Notes under the pieces: generated by a model | The model's database searches: none | Told to the model about the DNA's origin: nothing | The model's input: the letters and a program-made list of their open reading frames with translations, nothing else | Position numbers and translations under genes: made by a program | From: Nocardioidaceae bacterium | GTDB lineage: Bacteria > Actinomycetota > Actinomycetes > Propionibacteriales > Nocardioidaceae | Length of the DNA: 64,000 nt | Assembly (NCBI GenBank): GCA_030655315.1 | Contig: JAURVT010000029.1 | Coordinates: 1-64,000 of the forward strand | Direction of reading: 5' to 3' | Shown here: positions 52,829 to 63,949 of the stretch, in pieces | How positions within the stretch are numbered: the first letter of the stretch is position 1 | Layout of the letters: the number at the start of each line of letters is the position of its first letter

Positions 52829-54031
52829 TCACCAGAGCCAGGCCGTCCAGGCCGACAGCACGGCCGCGCACAGGACCACCAGCACCGGTGTCGTCAGGCC
52901 CAGCAGGTGGAACGTCCGGGCCGACGGCGCCGCGTCCTGCGCCCGCAGGCCCGAGCGCCACAGCAGGTTGGCCAGCGAGCCGGCGTAGGTGAGGTTGGCG
53001 CCGACGTTGACGCCGACGAGCAGCGCGAGCAGCGCGGCCGGGCCGAGCGGCGTGACGAGCGGCAGCAGCACGAGCGTCGCGGGCAGGTTGTTGACCACCC
53101 CGGCCAGCACCATCGCCAGCAGGGCGACGCCGACCAGCCCGACCAGGTCACCGCCCCCGGGCAGGACCCGGCCGACCAGGTCGTCGACGCCGGCGTGGCC
53201 CACGGCGATCACCACCACAGCCCAGCACATGACGAAGTAGGCGAACGGGACGTTGGCCGCCGCCCCCACGTCGGGCATCGTCAGCACCCCGCGGCGACGC
53301 GCGTGAAGCACCAGGACGACGGCGCCCGCCGCGGCCGGCCAGAACGGCGCGACGTCGAACGGCGACCCGGCGGCGAAGCCGACGAGCACCGCCACGACGG
53401 CGCCGAGCGCGAAGCGGGGGACGGGCGGCGGGTCCTCGGTCCGGACGGCGTCGGGCGGCGCCGCGAGGTCGCGGCTGAAGGCGAGCCTCAGCACCAGGTA
53501 CTCGGCGACGACCGCCACGACCCAGACCGGGGCCATCGCCGCGGCGAAGCCGAGGAACGTCAGGCCCGTCGAGGCGAACACCAGCAGGTTGGTGAGGTTC
53601 GAGATCGGCAGCAGCGTGGACGCCGAGTTCGACAGCCGCACGGTGGCGTAGGAGACCGGACGCGGGGAGCGTCCGACGGTGCGTGCGGCCACCACCAGCA
53701 CCGGGGTGAGGAGCACCGCGGTCGCGTCGAGGCTGAGCGCGGCGGTGACGACGGCGGCCACCCCGAACGACAGGGCCAGGAACCGCGGCCCGGACCTGCG
53801 CCCGGCGGCGGCGACGCGGGCGCCCAGGGCCGCGAACAGCCCCTCGGCCGCGCACGCCTGGGCGAGCACCATGATCGCCACCAGGAACGCGATGACGGGC
53901 AGCAGCTCACCGGCCTCGTCGATCGCGTCGGGCACCGAGATCGCGCCGGTCAGCAGCGCGACGGCGACGCCCACCGTGCCGACGGCCACCTCCCACCGCA
54001 CGCGGGGTCTGCTCCCGCCGGGCGTCGTCAC
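52829..54031 (-). CDS. ArsB/SLC13-like ion transporter
   Basis: A 400-residue membrane protein with about eleven hydrophobic segments. Conserved patterns of the ArsB/NhaD (IT superfamily) group are seen: SLDATAVLLTPVLV in the first half, SNSASTLLPISNLTNLL, and NNLPATLVLLPL plus NVGANLTYAGSLANLL in the second half. It could export arsenite or move sodium, or a dicarboxylate. No arsenic-resistance genes are nearby, so the substrate is open. The GTG start is 50 bases from the divergent RNB gene. Confidence 0.85.
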   Translation of the reverse strand: MTTPGGSRPRVRWEVAVGTVGVAVALLTGAISVPDAIDEAGELLPVIAFLVAIMVLAQACAAEGLFAALGARVAAAGRRSGPRFLALSFGVAAVVTAALSLDATAVLLTPVLVVAARTVGRSPRPVSYATVRLSNSASTLLPISNLTNLLVFASTGLTFLGFAAAMAPVWVVAVVAEYLVLRLAFSRDLAAPPDAVRTEDPPPVPRFALGAVVAVLVGFAAGSPFDVAPFWPAAAGAVVLVLHARRRGVLTMPDVGAAANVPFAYFVMCWAVVVIAVGHAGVDDLVGRVLPGGGDLVGLVGVALLAMVLAGVVNNLPATLVLLPLVTPLGPAALLALLVGVNVGANLTYAGSLANLLWRSGLRAQDAAPSARTFHLLGLTTPVLVVLCAAVLSAWTAWLW

Positions 54032-54080
54032 GGTGCACAGCGTAGGGACGGGCGTCGTCCCTTCGCTCTAGGGTGTCGTC

Positions 54081-55514
54081 ATGCCCCGCCGCCCCCTGAC
54101 CGTCGCGCCGGACTCCGCCGCGGCCGTCGCCGCCCAGCTGGACGCCCTCGAGGCCGAGCTGGAGGTGACCGCGGAGTTCCCGCCCGACGTGCTGGCCGAG
54201 GCGCAGGAGTCCGCGGCCTCCCCGCAGCTGCCCGAGCGCGACCTCACCGACCTCCCGTTCGTGACGATCGACCCGCCCGGCGCCCGTGACCTCGACCAGG
54301 CGATGCACCTCGAGCGCGCGGGTGACGGCTACCGCGTCTACTACGCGATCGCCGACGTCGGCTCGTTCGTGCGCCCCGGCGGCCTGGTGGACGCCGAGGC
54401 CCACCGGCGCGGCCAGACGCTCTACGGGCCGTCGCGACGCATCCCGCTGCACCCGCCGGTGCTCAGCGAGGACGCCGCCAGCCTGCTCGCCGACCAGGAG
54501 CGGCCCGCCCTGGTGTGGCAGGTCGACCTGAGCCCCACCGGCGAGGGTCGCGGTGCCGAGGTCTTCCGTGCCCGGGTGCGCAGCCGGGCTCAGCACGACT
54601 ACGCCTCGGTGCAGGCCGCCGTCGACGCCGGCACCGCCGACCCCGTGTTCGCGCTGCTGCAGGAGATCGGCGAGCTGCGCCAGCGGTACGAGCGGGTGCG
54701 GGGCGGGGTGAGCCTCCCGCTGCCCGACCAGGAGATCGTCGCCGACGACGGCCGGCTCCGGGTCGAGTACCGCACCAACCTCCCGGTCGAGGGCTGGAAC
54801 GAGCAGATCTCGCTGCTGGTCGGGATGGCCGCGGCCCACCTGATGCTCTACGCCCAGGTCGGCCTGCTGCGCACGCTGCCGCCCGCCGAGCCGCGCGCGG
54901 TCTCGCGCCTGCACCGCACCGCCGACGCCCTCGGCATCGCCTGGCCCGCCGAGATGGCCTACCCCGAATTCGTCCGCACGCTCGACCCCGACTCCCCGCG
55001 CGACGTCGCGATGCTCGACGCGTGCACCTCGCTGCTGCGCGGGGCCGGCTACGTCGCGTTCGTCGACGCCGTGCCCGACCAGCCCGAGCACGCGGCGATC
55101 GCGTCGGAGTACGCGCACGCCACGGCTCCGCTGCGGCGGCTGGCCGACCGCTACGTCGGCGAGACGTGCCTGGCGATCTGCGCCGGCACCCCGGTGCCCG
55201 CCTGGGTGCGCGACGCCCTCGACGGGCTCCCGGCGACCATGCAGGCCTCGGAGCGGCTCGCCCACCGCTACGAGCGCGAGGTCGTCGACCTCGTCGAGGC
55301 GGGGATGCTCGCCGGCCGGGTCGGCGAGGATTTCGACGCCGTCGTGGTCGAGGCCGACGCCAAGCAGCCGATGCGCGGCACCGCGATGATCCTCGACCCG
55401 GCCGTGGAGGCCGCCGTCTCGTCCGAGCACGACCTGCCCGTCGGCACCCGCGTCCGGGTGCGCCTCACCGAGGCCGACGTCGACGCGCGGCGGGTGCGGT
55501 TCTCGCTCGTCTGA
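54081..55514 (+). CDS. RNB-domain exoribonuclease (RNase II/R-like)
   Basis: A 477-residue 3'-5' exoribonuclease. The catalytic RNB signature is FVTIDPPGARDLDQAMHLE, with the metal-binding Asp cluster near residue 70-75. Later are YAIADVGSFV and SEYAHATAPLRRLADRY. No separate cold-shock domains precede the RNB part, and the C-terminal S1-like portion is short, so it is a compact actinobacterial form. It degrades structured or plain RNA. Confidence 0.9.
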   Translation: MPRRPLTVAPDSAAAVAAQLDALEAELEVTAEFPPDVLAEAQESAASPQLPERDLTDLPFVTIDPPGARDLDQAMHLERAGDGYRVYYAIADVGSFVRPGGLVDAEAHRRGQTLYGPSRRIPLHPPVLSEDAASLLADQERPALVWQVDLSPTGEGRGAEVFRARVRSRAQHDYASVQAAVDAGTADPVFALLQEIGELRQRYERVRGGVSLPLPDQEIVADDGRLRVEYRTNLPVEGWNEQISLLVGMAAAHLMLYAQVGLLRTLPPAEPRAVSRLHRTADALGIAWPAEMAYPEFVRTLDPDSPRDVAMLDACTSLLRGAGYVAFVDAVPDQPEHAAIASEYAHATAPLRRLADRYVGETCLAICAGTPVPAWVRDALDGLPATMQASERLAHRYEREVVDLVEAGMLAGRVGEDFDAVVVEADAKQPMRGTAMILDPAVEAAVSSEHDLPVGTRVRVRLTEADVDARRVRFSLV

Positions 55515-55520
55515 GGCGCC

Positions 55521-56111
55521 TCAGAGCCAGCCGGCGCCCTCGGCGACGAGCAGCACGCCGAAGACGAGGAACGCGGCGGTCGCGCCGTACCGGATGACCC
55601 GCTCGGGCAGGTGCCGGCCGAGCACCGCGCCGACGACGATGGCCAGCGCGTCGGCGACCACCATGCCGAGGGTGCTGCCGAGCCAGACGCCGGCGATCGC
55701 GACCCAGTCGCTCTCGCGGGTGGCCAGGGTGATGGTGGCGAGCATCGTCTTGTCGCCGAGCTCGGCCAGGAAGAAGGCGACGGCGACGGCGAGGAACGCG
55801 GCGCCGCCGGCGGCCTTGGCCTTGGACGCCTCCTCGTCGCTGAGGGTGTCTCCGCGCAGCGTCCACGCGGCGAAGCCGAGGAAGGCGATGCCGGCGACGA
55901 TCGAGATCGCGTCCTGGCTGTCGGCGAACGCGTCGCCGATCAGGAAGCCGATCCCGACCGATGCCAAGTGCACGACCGCGGTGGCGGCGGTGATGCCCAG
56001 CAGCACCTCGCGGACCCGGAAGCGGGTGGCGAACGTCATCGCCATCAGCTGGCTCTTGTCACCCAGCTCGGCCACGAAGATGACGGCGGTGCTGATCAGG
56101 AAAGCGTTCAT
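55521..56111 (-). CDS. GDT1/TMEM165 (UPF0016) family transporter
   Basis: A 196-residue membrane protein with two repeats of three transmembrane segments. Each repeat begins with the family motif E-x-G-D-(K/R): VAELGDKSQLMAM near residue 15 and LAELGDKTMLATI near residue 115. GDT1-family proteins exchange manganese or calcium for protons; bacterial MneA exports manganese. I looked for a yybP-ykoY manganese riboswitch upstream and did not find one. Confidence 0.88.
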   Translation of the reverse strand: MNAFLISTAVIFVAELGDKSQLMAMTFATRFRVREVLLGITAATAVVHLASVGIGFLIGDAFADSQDAISIVAGIAFLGFAAWTLRGDTLSDEEASKAKAAGGAAFLAVAVAFFLAELGDKTMLATITLATRESDWVAIAGVWLGSTLGMVVADALAIVVGAVLGRHLPERVIRYGATAAFLVFGVLLVAEGAGWL

Positions 56112-56260
56112 CGGGGTCGATCCTGACGGCCCGCAGGCCGCCCGGACAAGCAAAAGTGACGGCCCTGGCAAGTCATGCGGGACTGGCCGGACGGGTTGGC
56201 CACGGCGAACACGAGGACGCGTCGCGGCTGCGGCTCGGGCGGCGGTAGGATGGACCCACG

Positions 56261-56667
56261 GACGAGTCGGTCGGACGGTCGCGTGAGGTGGTCCGCCACC
56301 TCCCGAGGAAGGTCCGGACTCCGAAGAGCAGGGTGGTGGGCAACGCCCACCCACGGTGACGTGCGGGACAGTGCCACAGAGAACAGACCGCCAGCGGCCC
56401 TGGCGCCCACGGGCGGCAGGGTGCGGGCAAGGCTGAAACGGTGGTGTAAGAGACCACCAGCGCCCCGGGTGACCGGGACGGCTAGGTAAACCCCACCCGG
56501 AGCAAGACCAAGAGGCCCCCGTCACGGCGGGGGCTGCGCCGGTGCCCGAGGACTGCTCGTCCGAGCCGGCGGGTAGGTCGCCAGAGCCCACCGGCAACGG
56601 TGGGCCTAGACAGATGGCCGTCCGGGGCTCGCGCCCCGACAGAATCCGGCCTACAGACCGGCTCGTC
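56261..56667 (+). ncRNA. rnpB: RNase P RNA (class A)
   Basis: The ends pair as helix P1: GACGAGTCGGTC (56261-56272) with GACCGGCTCGTC (56656-56667). Just inside are the conserved CR-I block (GAGGAAGGTCCGGACT) and near the 3' end ACAGAATCCGGCCTACAGA, the universal core of bacterial RNase P RNA. AGAGCAGGGTGGTGGGCAAC and the GGTAAACCCC block are also as expected. It cleaves tRNA 5' leaders. Length 407. Confidence 0.95.
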
Positions 56668-56682
56668 CGCCCTCCTGACCGC

Positions 56683-56701
56683 GGCCCTGCACGTCAGGGC
56701 C
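56683..56701 (+). terminator. Terminator of rnpB
   Basis: GGCCCTG pairs with CAGGGCC around CACGT, 16 bases after the P1 strand ends. Confidence 0.6.
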
Positions 56702-56809
56702 TGACCTGCGGAAGCGGGACACCCGGACGCCGCCAATCCGCACACGGTCCGCAAGGGTGGCGCGTAGGGGCGACACAGAGATCCTCCGGGTGCCGGCTGC
56801 GAGCACCGG

Positions 56810-57112
56810 TCAGAGCATCCAGATCGCCGCGACCATCGCGGGGCACAGGGAGGCCGCCAGCCAGAGTGGGGACAGTGCGTTCCGCTGGATGATCGTGCGG
56901 ATCAGGACGGTGACGACCAGGCTGATGGTCCCCGCGACGACGAGCAGCCAGATCGCGTCGCCGCGTCGACCCTCGGCGAGAACGACGTGCACCCCGCCCA
57001 GCAGGCCGATGCTCGCGAACAGCGTGATGGCGAACAGGCCCAGGGCTCCTACCCGACGGCGGACCCGGTCGATCGAGGTCTGGGCGGCGTACGCGCTGGT
57101 GAGGTCGGGCAT
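56810..57112 (-). CDS. Small membrane protein
   Basis: A 100-residue protein with three hydrophobic segments (about 26-45, 55-75 and 80-98) after a polar, Arg-containing N-terminus. The ATG at 57112 has GGAG six bases upstream; a longer open frame upstream has no ribosome site. No family is recognised. It is transcribed away from the DUF4389 gene at the edge of the stress cluster. Confidence 0.6.
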   Translation of the reverse strand: MPDLTSAYAAQTSIDRVRRRVGALGLFAITLFASIGLLGGVHVVLAEGRRGDAIWLLVVAGTISLVVTVLIRTIIQRNALSPLWLAASLCPAMVAAIWML

Positions 57113-57277
57113 CTGGTCTCCTGGACCCGCGGTCGGCTCAGTGGGTGGCAGACGAGGGACCCCCGCGGACCACGGACTCCCAGAGAGTCCTCCCGGCCGC
57201 GGCGTACGCGACCAGGCCCCCGGGTCCCCGTGGATCACTCGTCCGTCCACCAGTCAACGTCACGCAGCTCCGCGAGG

Positions 57278-57297
57278 ACAGGGACCCAGGCCCCATC
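57278..57297 (+). promoter_or_regulatory. Weak DosR-like box before the DUF4389 gene
   Basis: ACAGGGACCCAGGCCCCATC keeps the GGGAC half of the DosR consensus (TTSGGGACTWWAGTCCCSAA) and four of five bases of the GTCCC half. It is about 80 bases before the gene at 57376. The match is partial. Confidence 0.3.
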
Positions 57298-57375
57298 CGC
57301 GCGGGACCTCTGGCGCTGCCGACCGCATCGCGAAAGGCGCAGTCTCGGACCCTGACTACGTGAAGGTGACCAGAC

Positions 57376-58089
57376 ATGACCGCGACGAGCTACCCCATCC
57401 GCATCGACGCCCATCTCGACCCGCCGCTGAGCCGATGGCTGTGGCTGGTGAAGTGGCTGCTGGCCATCCCGCACTACGTCGTGCTCTGGTTCCTGTGGGC
57501 GGCGTTCGCGCTGCTCAGCGTCGGCGCGTTCTTCGCGATCGTCTTCACCGGTCGGTATCCGCGCTGGATCTTCGAGTTCAACGTCGGGGTCCTGCGGTGG
57601 AGCTGGCGGGTCTCGTTCTACGCCTACGGCGCGCTCGGAACCGACCGCTACCCACCCTTCACGCTCACCGAGGTCCCGGACTACCCGGCGCACCTGTTCG
57701 TCGACTACCCCGAGCACCTGTCGCGCGGACTCGTGTGGGTCAAGTGGTGGCTGCTCGCGCTGCCGCACTACCTGGTGCTGGCCCTGCTCGTCGGCGGCGC
57801 CGCCACCACCACCGACAACGGGGCGCTCGCGGCGTCGGGCATCGTCTGGGGGCAGGGCCTCATCGGGCTGCTGGTGCTCATCGCAGCCGTCATCCTGCTG
57901 TTCACGACCCGGTACCCGCAGTCGGTCTTCGACCTCGTGGTCGGTCTGCACCGCTGGGTGTACCGCGTGATCGCTTACGCCGCGCTGATGACCGACCAGT
58001 ACCCGCCGTTCCGTCTCGACCAGGGTGGCGAGGGGGTGCCTTCACCGCCGGTGGCGCCACCGGCTCCTGCTCCCGTCGCGGCCGGGTAG
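57376..58089 (+). CDS. DUF4389 membrane protein
   Basis: A 237-residue protein made of two related halves, each with two long hydrophobic segments and the family motif GRYPR(W/S)(I/V)F: FTGRYPRWIFEF near residue 57 and FTTRYPQSVFDL near 176. A Pro-rich tail ends the protein. DUF4389 proteins occur often in actinobacteria; the function is unknown. It stands at the left edge of a cluster of stress genes. Confidence 0.8.
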   Translation: MTATSYPIRIDAHLDPPLSRWLWLVKWLLAIPHYVVLWFLWAAFALLSVGAFFAIVFTGRYPRWIFEFNVGVLRWSWRVSFYAYGALGTDRYPPFTLTEVPDYPAHLFVDYPEHLSRGLVWVKWWLLALPHYLVLALLVGGAATTTDNGALAASGIVWGQGLIGLLVLIAAVILLFTTRYPQSVFDLVVGLHRWVYRVIAYAALMTDQYPPFRLDQGGEGVPSPPVAPPAPAPVAAG

Positions 58090-58103
58090 GACCGCGCCAC
58101 CCG

Positions 58104-58835
58104 TCAGCCGACCGCCGTGCCGAACAGCCGACCGATCGCATAGGTGAGGGCGAGACCCGCGGCCCCACCGACCACGACGCGGGCGACGGCGAGCCGGGTG
58201 CTGCTCCGGCCCAGGGTCGAGCTCACCCACCCGGTGATCGCCAGGGCGATCAGCACCGACATCACCGTGACCGGCACGCGCCAGGCCTCGGGCGGGAGCA
58301 GGATCGCGACGAGGGGGAGCGCGGCGCCCACGACGAACGAGACAGCGGAGGCGAACGCGGCCTGGGTCGGGCTGGTGAGCGAGTCGGGGTCGAGGTGGAG
58401 CTCGGCCTCGGCGTGCGCGGCGAGGGCGTCGTGGGCCGTCAGCTCGACGGCGACTCGCTCGGCGGTCTCGACGGACAGACCCTTCGCCCGGTAGATCCCC
58501 GCCAGCTCCTCCAGCTCGGCGTCCGGATCGTCGACCAGCTCCCGTCGCTCCAGGGCGAGCTGGGCGGACTCGCTGTCGCGCTGGCTGCTGACGGAGATGT
58601 ACTCGCCCAAGGCCATCGAGACGGCGCCGGCGACGAGCCCGGCCAGGCCTGCGGTGAAGATGGCCGCGCGCGAGCTGGTCGCCCCGGCGACCCCGACCAC
58701 CAGGCCCGCCGTCGACACGATGCCGTCGTTGGCCCCCAGCACACCGGCGCGAAGCCAGTTGAGCCGTCCGGCCGTGCCCGGCTCGTGGGCCTCGCCCGGG
58801 TGTGGTCGCGCTGATCGGGGTCGCGGGTCGTCCAT
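58104..58835 (-). CDS. VIT1/CCC1-type transporter
   Basis: A 243-residue membrane protein of the VIT/CCC1 family of ferrous iron or manganese transporters. The first segment has LGANDGIVSTAGLVVGVAG and the second AGLVAGAVSMALGEYISVSSQRD, the standard signature. A middle cytoplasmic helical metal-binding domain (LERRELVDDPDAELEELAGIY) follows, then three segments. It removes cytosolic iron or manganese. No IdeR box was noted before it. Confidence 0.9.
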   Translation of the reverse strand: MDDPRPRSARPHPGEAHEPGTAGRLNWLRAGVLGANDGIVSTAGLVVGVAGATSSRAAIFTAGLAGLVAGAVSMALGEYISVSSQRDSESAQLALERRELVDDPDAELEELAGIYRAKGLSVETAERVAVELTAHDALAAHAEAELHLDPDSLTSPTQAAFASAVSFVVGAALPLVAILLPPEAWRVPVTVMSVLIALAITGWVSSTLGRSSTRLAVARVVVGGAAGLALTYAIGRLFGTAVG

Positions 58836-58947
58836 GTGGCAGCTCGATCTCAGACGAGGAACGAGCGCCACGGACGTCGCGGCGTGGCCACCGACGGCTC
58901 GCCGCGCTCGAGGACCGGGGCGGCGATGACCCGCACCGGGTCGGACC

Positions 58948-59796
58948 TCATAGGGCGACGGGCGTGCTCGGCACGACGACGAGCGGGCACCAGGTTCGGG
59001 CGAGGAGCCGCTTGGTCGTCGATCCGACCCAGGGCCGCTCGTGATCAACGGGGTGCGGGCGGCCGACCACGACGAGGTCAGCATCCTGCGACCACGTCCC
59101 GCCGAGGCCGGCGGCGGTCCCGAACCCGGTCTCGACGCGGGCCTCGACCGTGGGGTAGTCCGCGCGGAATCCGCTGACGATCTCGGCGACCTCGCGCCCG
59201 ACGTCGCGGCGACCGTCGTCGGACGGGCCCGTCGACGTGGCGTGCAGGACCACGAGGTCGGCTCGCCGCCAGTCGGCCTCGGCGTAGGCGACGTCGAGGA
59301 CGGCGCGGGACGTGTCGTCCACGTCGACGACCGCCACGACGCGCCCGTGTCCGCCCTGGCGGGGCCTCCATCGGTCGGGAACCGAGATGATGGGGCACGT
59401 CGAAGCCTTGATCACACCGGTCGAGGTCTCGCCGTCCCAGAGCCGCTCGGCCCAGTGCGCGTGACGGCCGACCACGACGCAGAGGGCGTCCCCGGACAGC
59501 GTCGACAGCAGGTGGATCGGGTCGTCGAGCTCGAGCACGGTCCGAACCGTCATGTCCACGGGCAGGCTCAGCTCGGACAGGACGTCGGCGACGACCTTGG
59601 CCCCGTGGTCGTGGGCAGCTCGGACATCGGCCTTCGTCGCGATGTCCACGAACAAGGGATTGGCCCACCCGTGGGCCACGACGAGCGGTGCACCCTGGCG
59701 TGCGGCGGTGTCGGCGGCGAACCGAGCGGCACGGCCCGCCTGCGCAGAAGTGTCCACGCCGACGACGACGGCGTTGGCGGCGATGCTGGCGTCCAT
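58948..59796 (-). CDS. Universal stress protein, two UspA domains
   Basis: A 282-residue tandem UspA protein. Domain 1 begins VVVGVDTSAQAGRAA, domain 2 begins RVVAVVDVDDTSRAV; each has a late V(V/I)VGR-type nucleotide loop (VVVGRHAHW and VVVGRPHPV). Tandem UspA proteins with ATP-binding loops are common DosR-regulon members in mycobacteria. The gene lies between the VIT1 gene and devR-like gene, in the same direction as the two-component genes. Confidence 0.9.
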   Translation of the reverse strand: MDASIAANAVVVGVDTSAQAGRAARFAADTAARQGAPLVVAHGWANPLFVDIATKADVRAAHDHGAKVVADVLSELSLPVDMTVRTVLELDDPIHLLSTLSGDALCVVVGRHAHWAERLWDGETSTGVIKASTCPIISVPDRWRPRQGGHGRVVAVVDVDDTSRAVLDVAYAEADWRRADLVVLHATSTGPSDDGRRDVGREVAEIVSGFRADYPTVEARVETGFGTAAGLGGTWSQDADLVVVGRPHPVDHERPWVGSTTKRLLARTWCPLVVVPSTPVAL

Positions 59797-59856
59797 GGGG
59801 TCTCCTCTCGACCTCCTCCAGCGTGTGCGGCGAGGCGCCTCACTCGACAGGGGCGA

Positions 59857-59872
59857 ACGTCCCGCGGGACGT
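59857..59872. promoter_or_regulatory. 16-bp perfect palindrome between the USP and devR-like genes
   Basis: ACGTCCCGCGGGACGT, with a flanking GGGC/GCCC pair, lies 10 bases after the devR-like stop and 61 bases before the USP start. It may terminate the kinase-regulator transcript or be a stress-regulator operator; the GTCCC/GGGAC halves resemble DosR half-sites but in inverted orientation. Confidence 0.45.
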
Positions 59873-59881
59873 GCCCGTACG

Positions 59882-62331
<2,450 letters not shown>

Positions 62332-62553
62332 TCAGCAGGTCCGCGTCAGCCATGCCTCGGAACGGCTCAGCAGCACCGTCGGGGAGTCCCTGGCGTCGTC
62401 GGCCCGCAGATCGGCGGCGCACACCAGGACCGAACGGACCACCGCCCCCGCGCTCCTCTGCGCACGGTTGCGCATCAGCGCCGACTCGATGACCTGGCCG
62501 ACCATCCGCCGCCGGCCGGCGGCAGCATGGCGGGTCCGGACTGCCGTGGTCAT
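62332..62553 (-). CDS. Small Arg-rich hypothetical protein
   Basis: A 73-residue basic protein coupled to the upstream pyridoxamine-oxidase-like gene by an ATGA overlap. It has a short helical stretch (GQVIESALMRNRAQRSAG) and two Cys. Not recognised; the overlap is the main support. Confidence 0.5.
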   Translation of the reverse strand: MTTAVRTRHAAAGRRRMVGQVIESALMRNRAQRSAGAVVRSVLVCAADLRADDARDSPTVLLSRSEAWLTRTC

Positions 62554-62987
62554 CGCTGGTGGACCGAGCGCCCGGAGACCCGCTCGACGGAGATCCCGAT
62601 CCAGAGGTTGCGCACCCCGTCGGCCCAGGGGAGCGGGGGCGACGGCGTCCACAGCCGGGCGAGAAGCTCGGGGTCGGTCACGCGACGGGCAGTCCCCGTC
62701 AGCAGCACCGACCAACCGGACCGTTCGTCGGCGTGCACGTCGTCGACCTCGAACGACGCGGCTTGTCCCTCGGCGTTTCGCGCGATCAGCCCGAAGGCCG
62801 AGGTGCGGAAGTAGATGTCGTCGTCGAGGCGGGTGAACGCGACGGGCAGGACCTGGATGGCCTCGTCGACCATGAGTGCGACCCGACCGACCTGCTGACC
62901 GTCGACCAGCGACCAGCACTGGGTGGGGTCGAGATCCTCCTGGTGCCCGCGCGGCGGCGAGGTCGAGATGCTGTCTGGGTGCGGCAT
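62550..62987 (-). CDS. Pyridoxamine 5'-phosphate oxidase-like FMN-binding protein
   Basis: A 145-residue split-barrel protein. It reads CWSLVDGQQVGRVALMVDEAIQVLPVAF, then IYFRTSAFGLIA and WSVLLTGTARRVTD, the pattern of the PNPOx-like/nitroreductase-type family that binds FMN or F420. Such proteins (Rv3131/Rv2003-like neighbours aside) are frequent in dormancy regulons. It is divergent from the gene at 63159 and shares with it an upstream space that holds a DosR-like box. Confidence 0.85.
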   Translation of the reverse strand: MPHPDSISTSPPRGHQEDLDPTQCWSLVDGQQVGRVALMVDEAIQVLPVAFTRLDDDIYFRTSAFGLIARNAEGQAASFEVDDVHADERSGWSVLLTGTARRVTDPELLARLWTPSPPLPWADGVRNLWIGISVERVSGRSVHQR

Positions 62988-63064
62988 GGGGTCTCCGTTC
63001 GGGTGGACGCCCTCAGCCTGACCGACCGTGGGACCTGCTGACCACGGTCGTGGGCCCCCCGGCT

Positions 63065-63084
63065 TGCGGGACCTTGGTCCCCGC
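63065..63084. promoter_or_regulatory. DosR-type box between divergent stress genes
   Basis: TGCGGGACCTTGGTCCCCGC matches 15 of 20 positions of the mycobacterial DosR consensus TTSGGGACTWWAGTCCCSAA, including both complete GGGAC and GTCCC halves at the right spacing. It lies 78 bases upstream of the FMN-protein gene and 75 bases upstream of the gene at 63159, so it could serve both. Confidence 0.65.
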
Positions 63085-63158
63085 CGTGGTGGCCGTTGGC
63101 CGGTGGGGCCACGACTGGTCGCCGAGCCAGGCTGAGGGTTCACGACCTGGAGGTCACG

Positions 63159-63449
63159 ATGTCCCTCACGCCCACGCCGCCGACTGACTCCTACGTCGGC
63201 CCGCGTCCGTCGCATCGTCCTCTCGACGTCTGTCTGACGGTCGCGGTCGACGACTCCGCCTCCTCGGTCGACGTGCTCGTGCGCGAGATGGGACGAGCAC
63301 AACGGATGGACGCCGAGCTGCGGGTCGTGCCCGTCCACCCGCTCGCCGGGATGACCGACGCGGCGATGGCACGGATGGTCGCCGTGGCGCTCTCGCGCGT
63401 CGCCGTCCCCCCGCGCGTCTCCTGCCCGTCGATCGAGGTCGCGCCGTGA
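63159..63449 (+). CDS. Small hypothetical protein upstream of a universal stress protein
   Basis: A 96-residue protein starting at ATG 63159 with GGAGG five bases upstream. Residues 25-95 have an alpha/beta pattern (LDVCLTVAVDDSASSVDVLVREM, then ELRVVPVHPL) that resembles part of a UspA-like fold without the ATP loop. Coupled to the UspA gene by a GTGA overlap. The link to the DosR-type box suggests stress control. Confidence 0.6.
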   Translation: MSLTPTPPTDSYVGPRPSHRPLDVCLTVAVDDSASSVDVLVREMGRAQRMDAELRVVPVHPLAGMTDAAMARMVAVALSRVAVPPRVSCPSIEVAP

Positions 63450-63949
63450 GCAGCCCCGGCGTGGTCGTCGGCGTCGACGGGACGGTTGCCTCGCGCAACG
63501 CCCTGGCCTGGGCGGTCGAGCACGCGACCGCGACCGGCTCGCGGCTGACCGCGGTGACCGCCTACTGGGCGGGTCCGGTACTGGACGAGGCGCGCGGGAG
63601 CGTCCTGGCGGCGCGGCGGTCCAATGCCCTGCACGTGCAGATGCGGGCGATCGCCCAGCTGGGCTCGGCGACCAGCGACCGGTGCGAGATCGAGAGCCGC
63701 GTGGTCCACGGTGCGCCGGCCGAGGTCCTGCTGGAGGCATCCGAGGGCGAGCGGCTGCTGGTCGTCGGCACCGATCACGAACGTGGCTGGCGGCGGATGG
63801 TCGACGGCTCGGTGAGCCACGACTGCCTCCGCGACGCATCGACACCGGTGGTCGTCGTGCCGGTCGAGGACGCGGCACCGGTGGACCTGGACCTGGACGC
63901 CGAGGTGCTCCGGGGCTCGGGGTCCGAACCGGCGGAGATCGGGGCCTAG
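63446..63949 (+). CDS. Universal stress protein (UspA domain)
   Basis: A 167-residue single-domain UspA protein. It begins GVVVGVDGTVASRNALAWAVEHA and ends with the nucleotide-binding stretch LLVVGTDHERGWRRMVDGSVSHDCLRDASTPVVVVP, then an acidic tail of about 25 residues. Typical of small ATP-binding stress proteins in the DosR regulon. Confidence 0.88.
   Translation: MSSPGVVVGVDGTVASRNALAWAVEHATATGSRLTAVTAYWAGPVLDEARGSVLAARRSNALHVQMRAIAQLGSATSDRCEIESRVVHGAPAEVLLEASEGERLLVVGTDHERGWRRMVDGSVSHDCLRDASTPVVVVPVEDAAPVDLDLDAEVLRGSGSEPAEIGA

Noticed and set aside
56112-56260. A yybP-ykoY manganese riboswitch before the GDT1-type gene.
   Set aside because: The conserved core of that riboswitch is not seen on the minus strand upstream of 56111.
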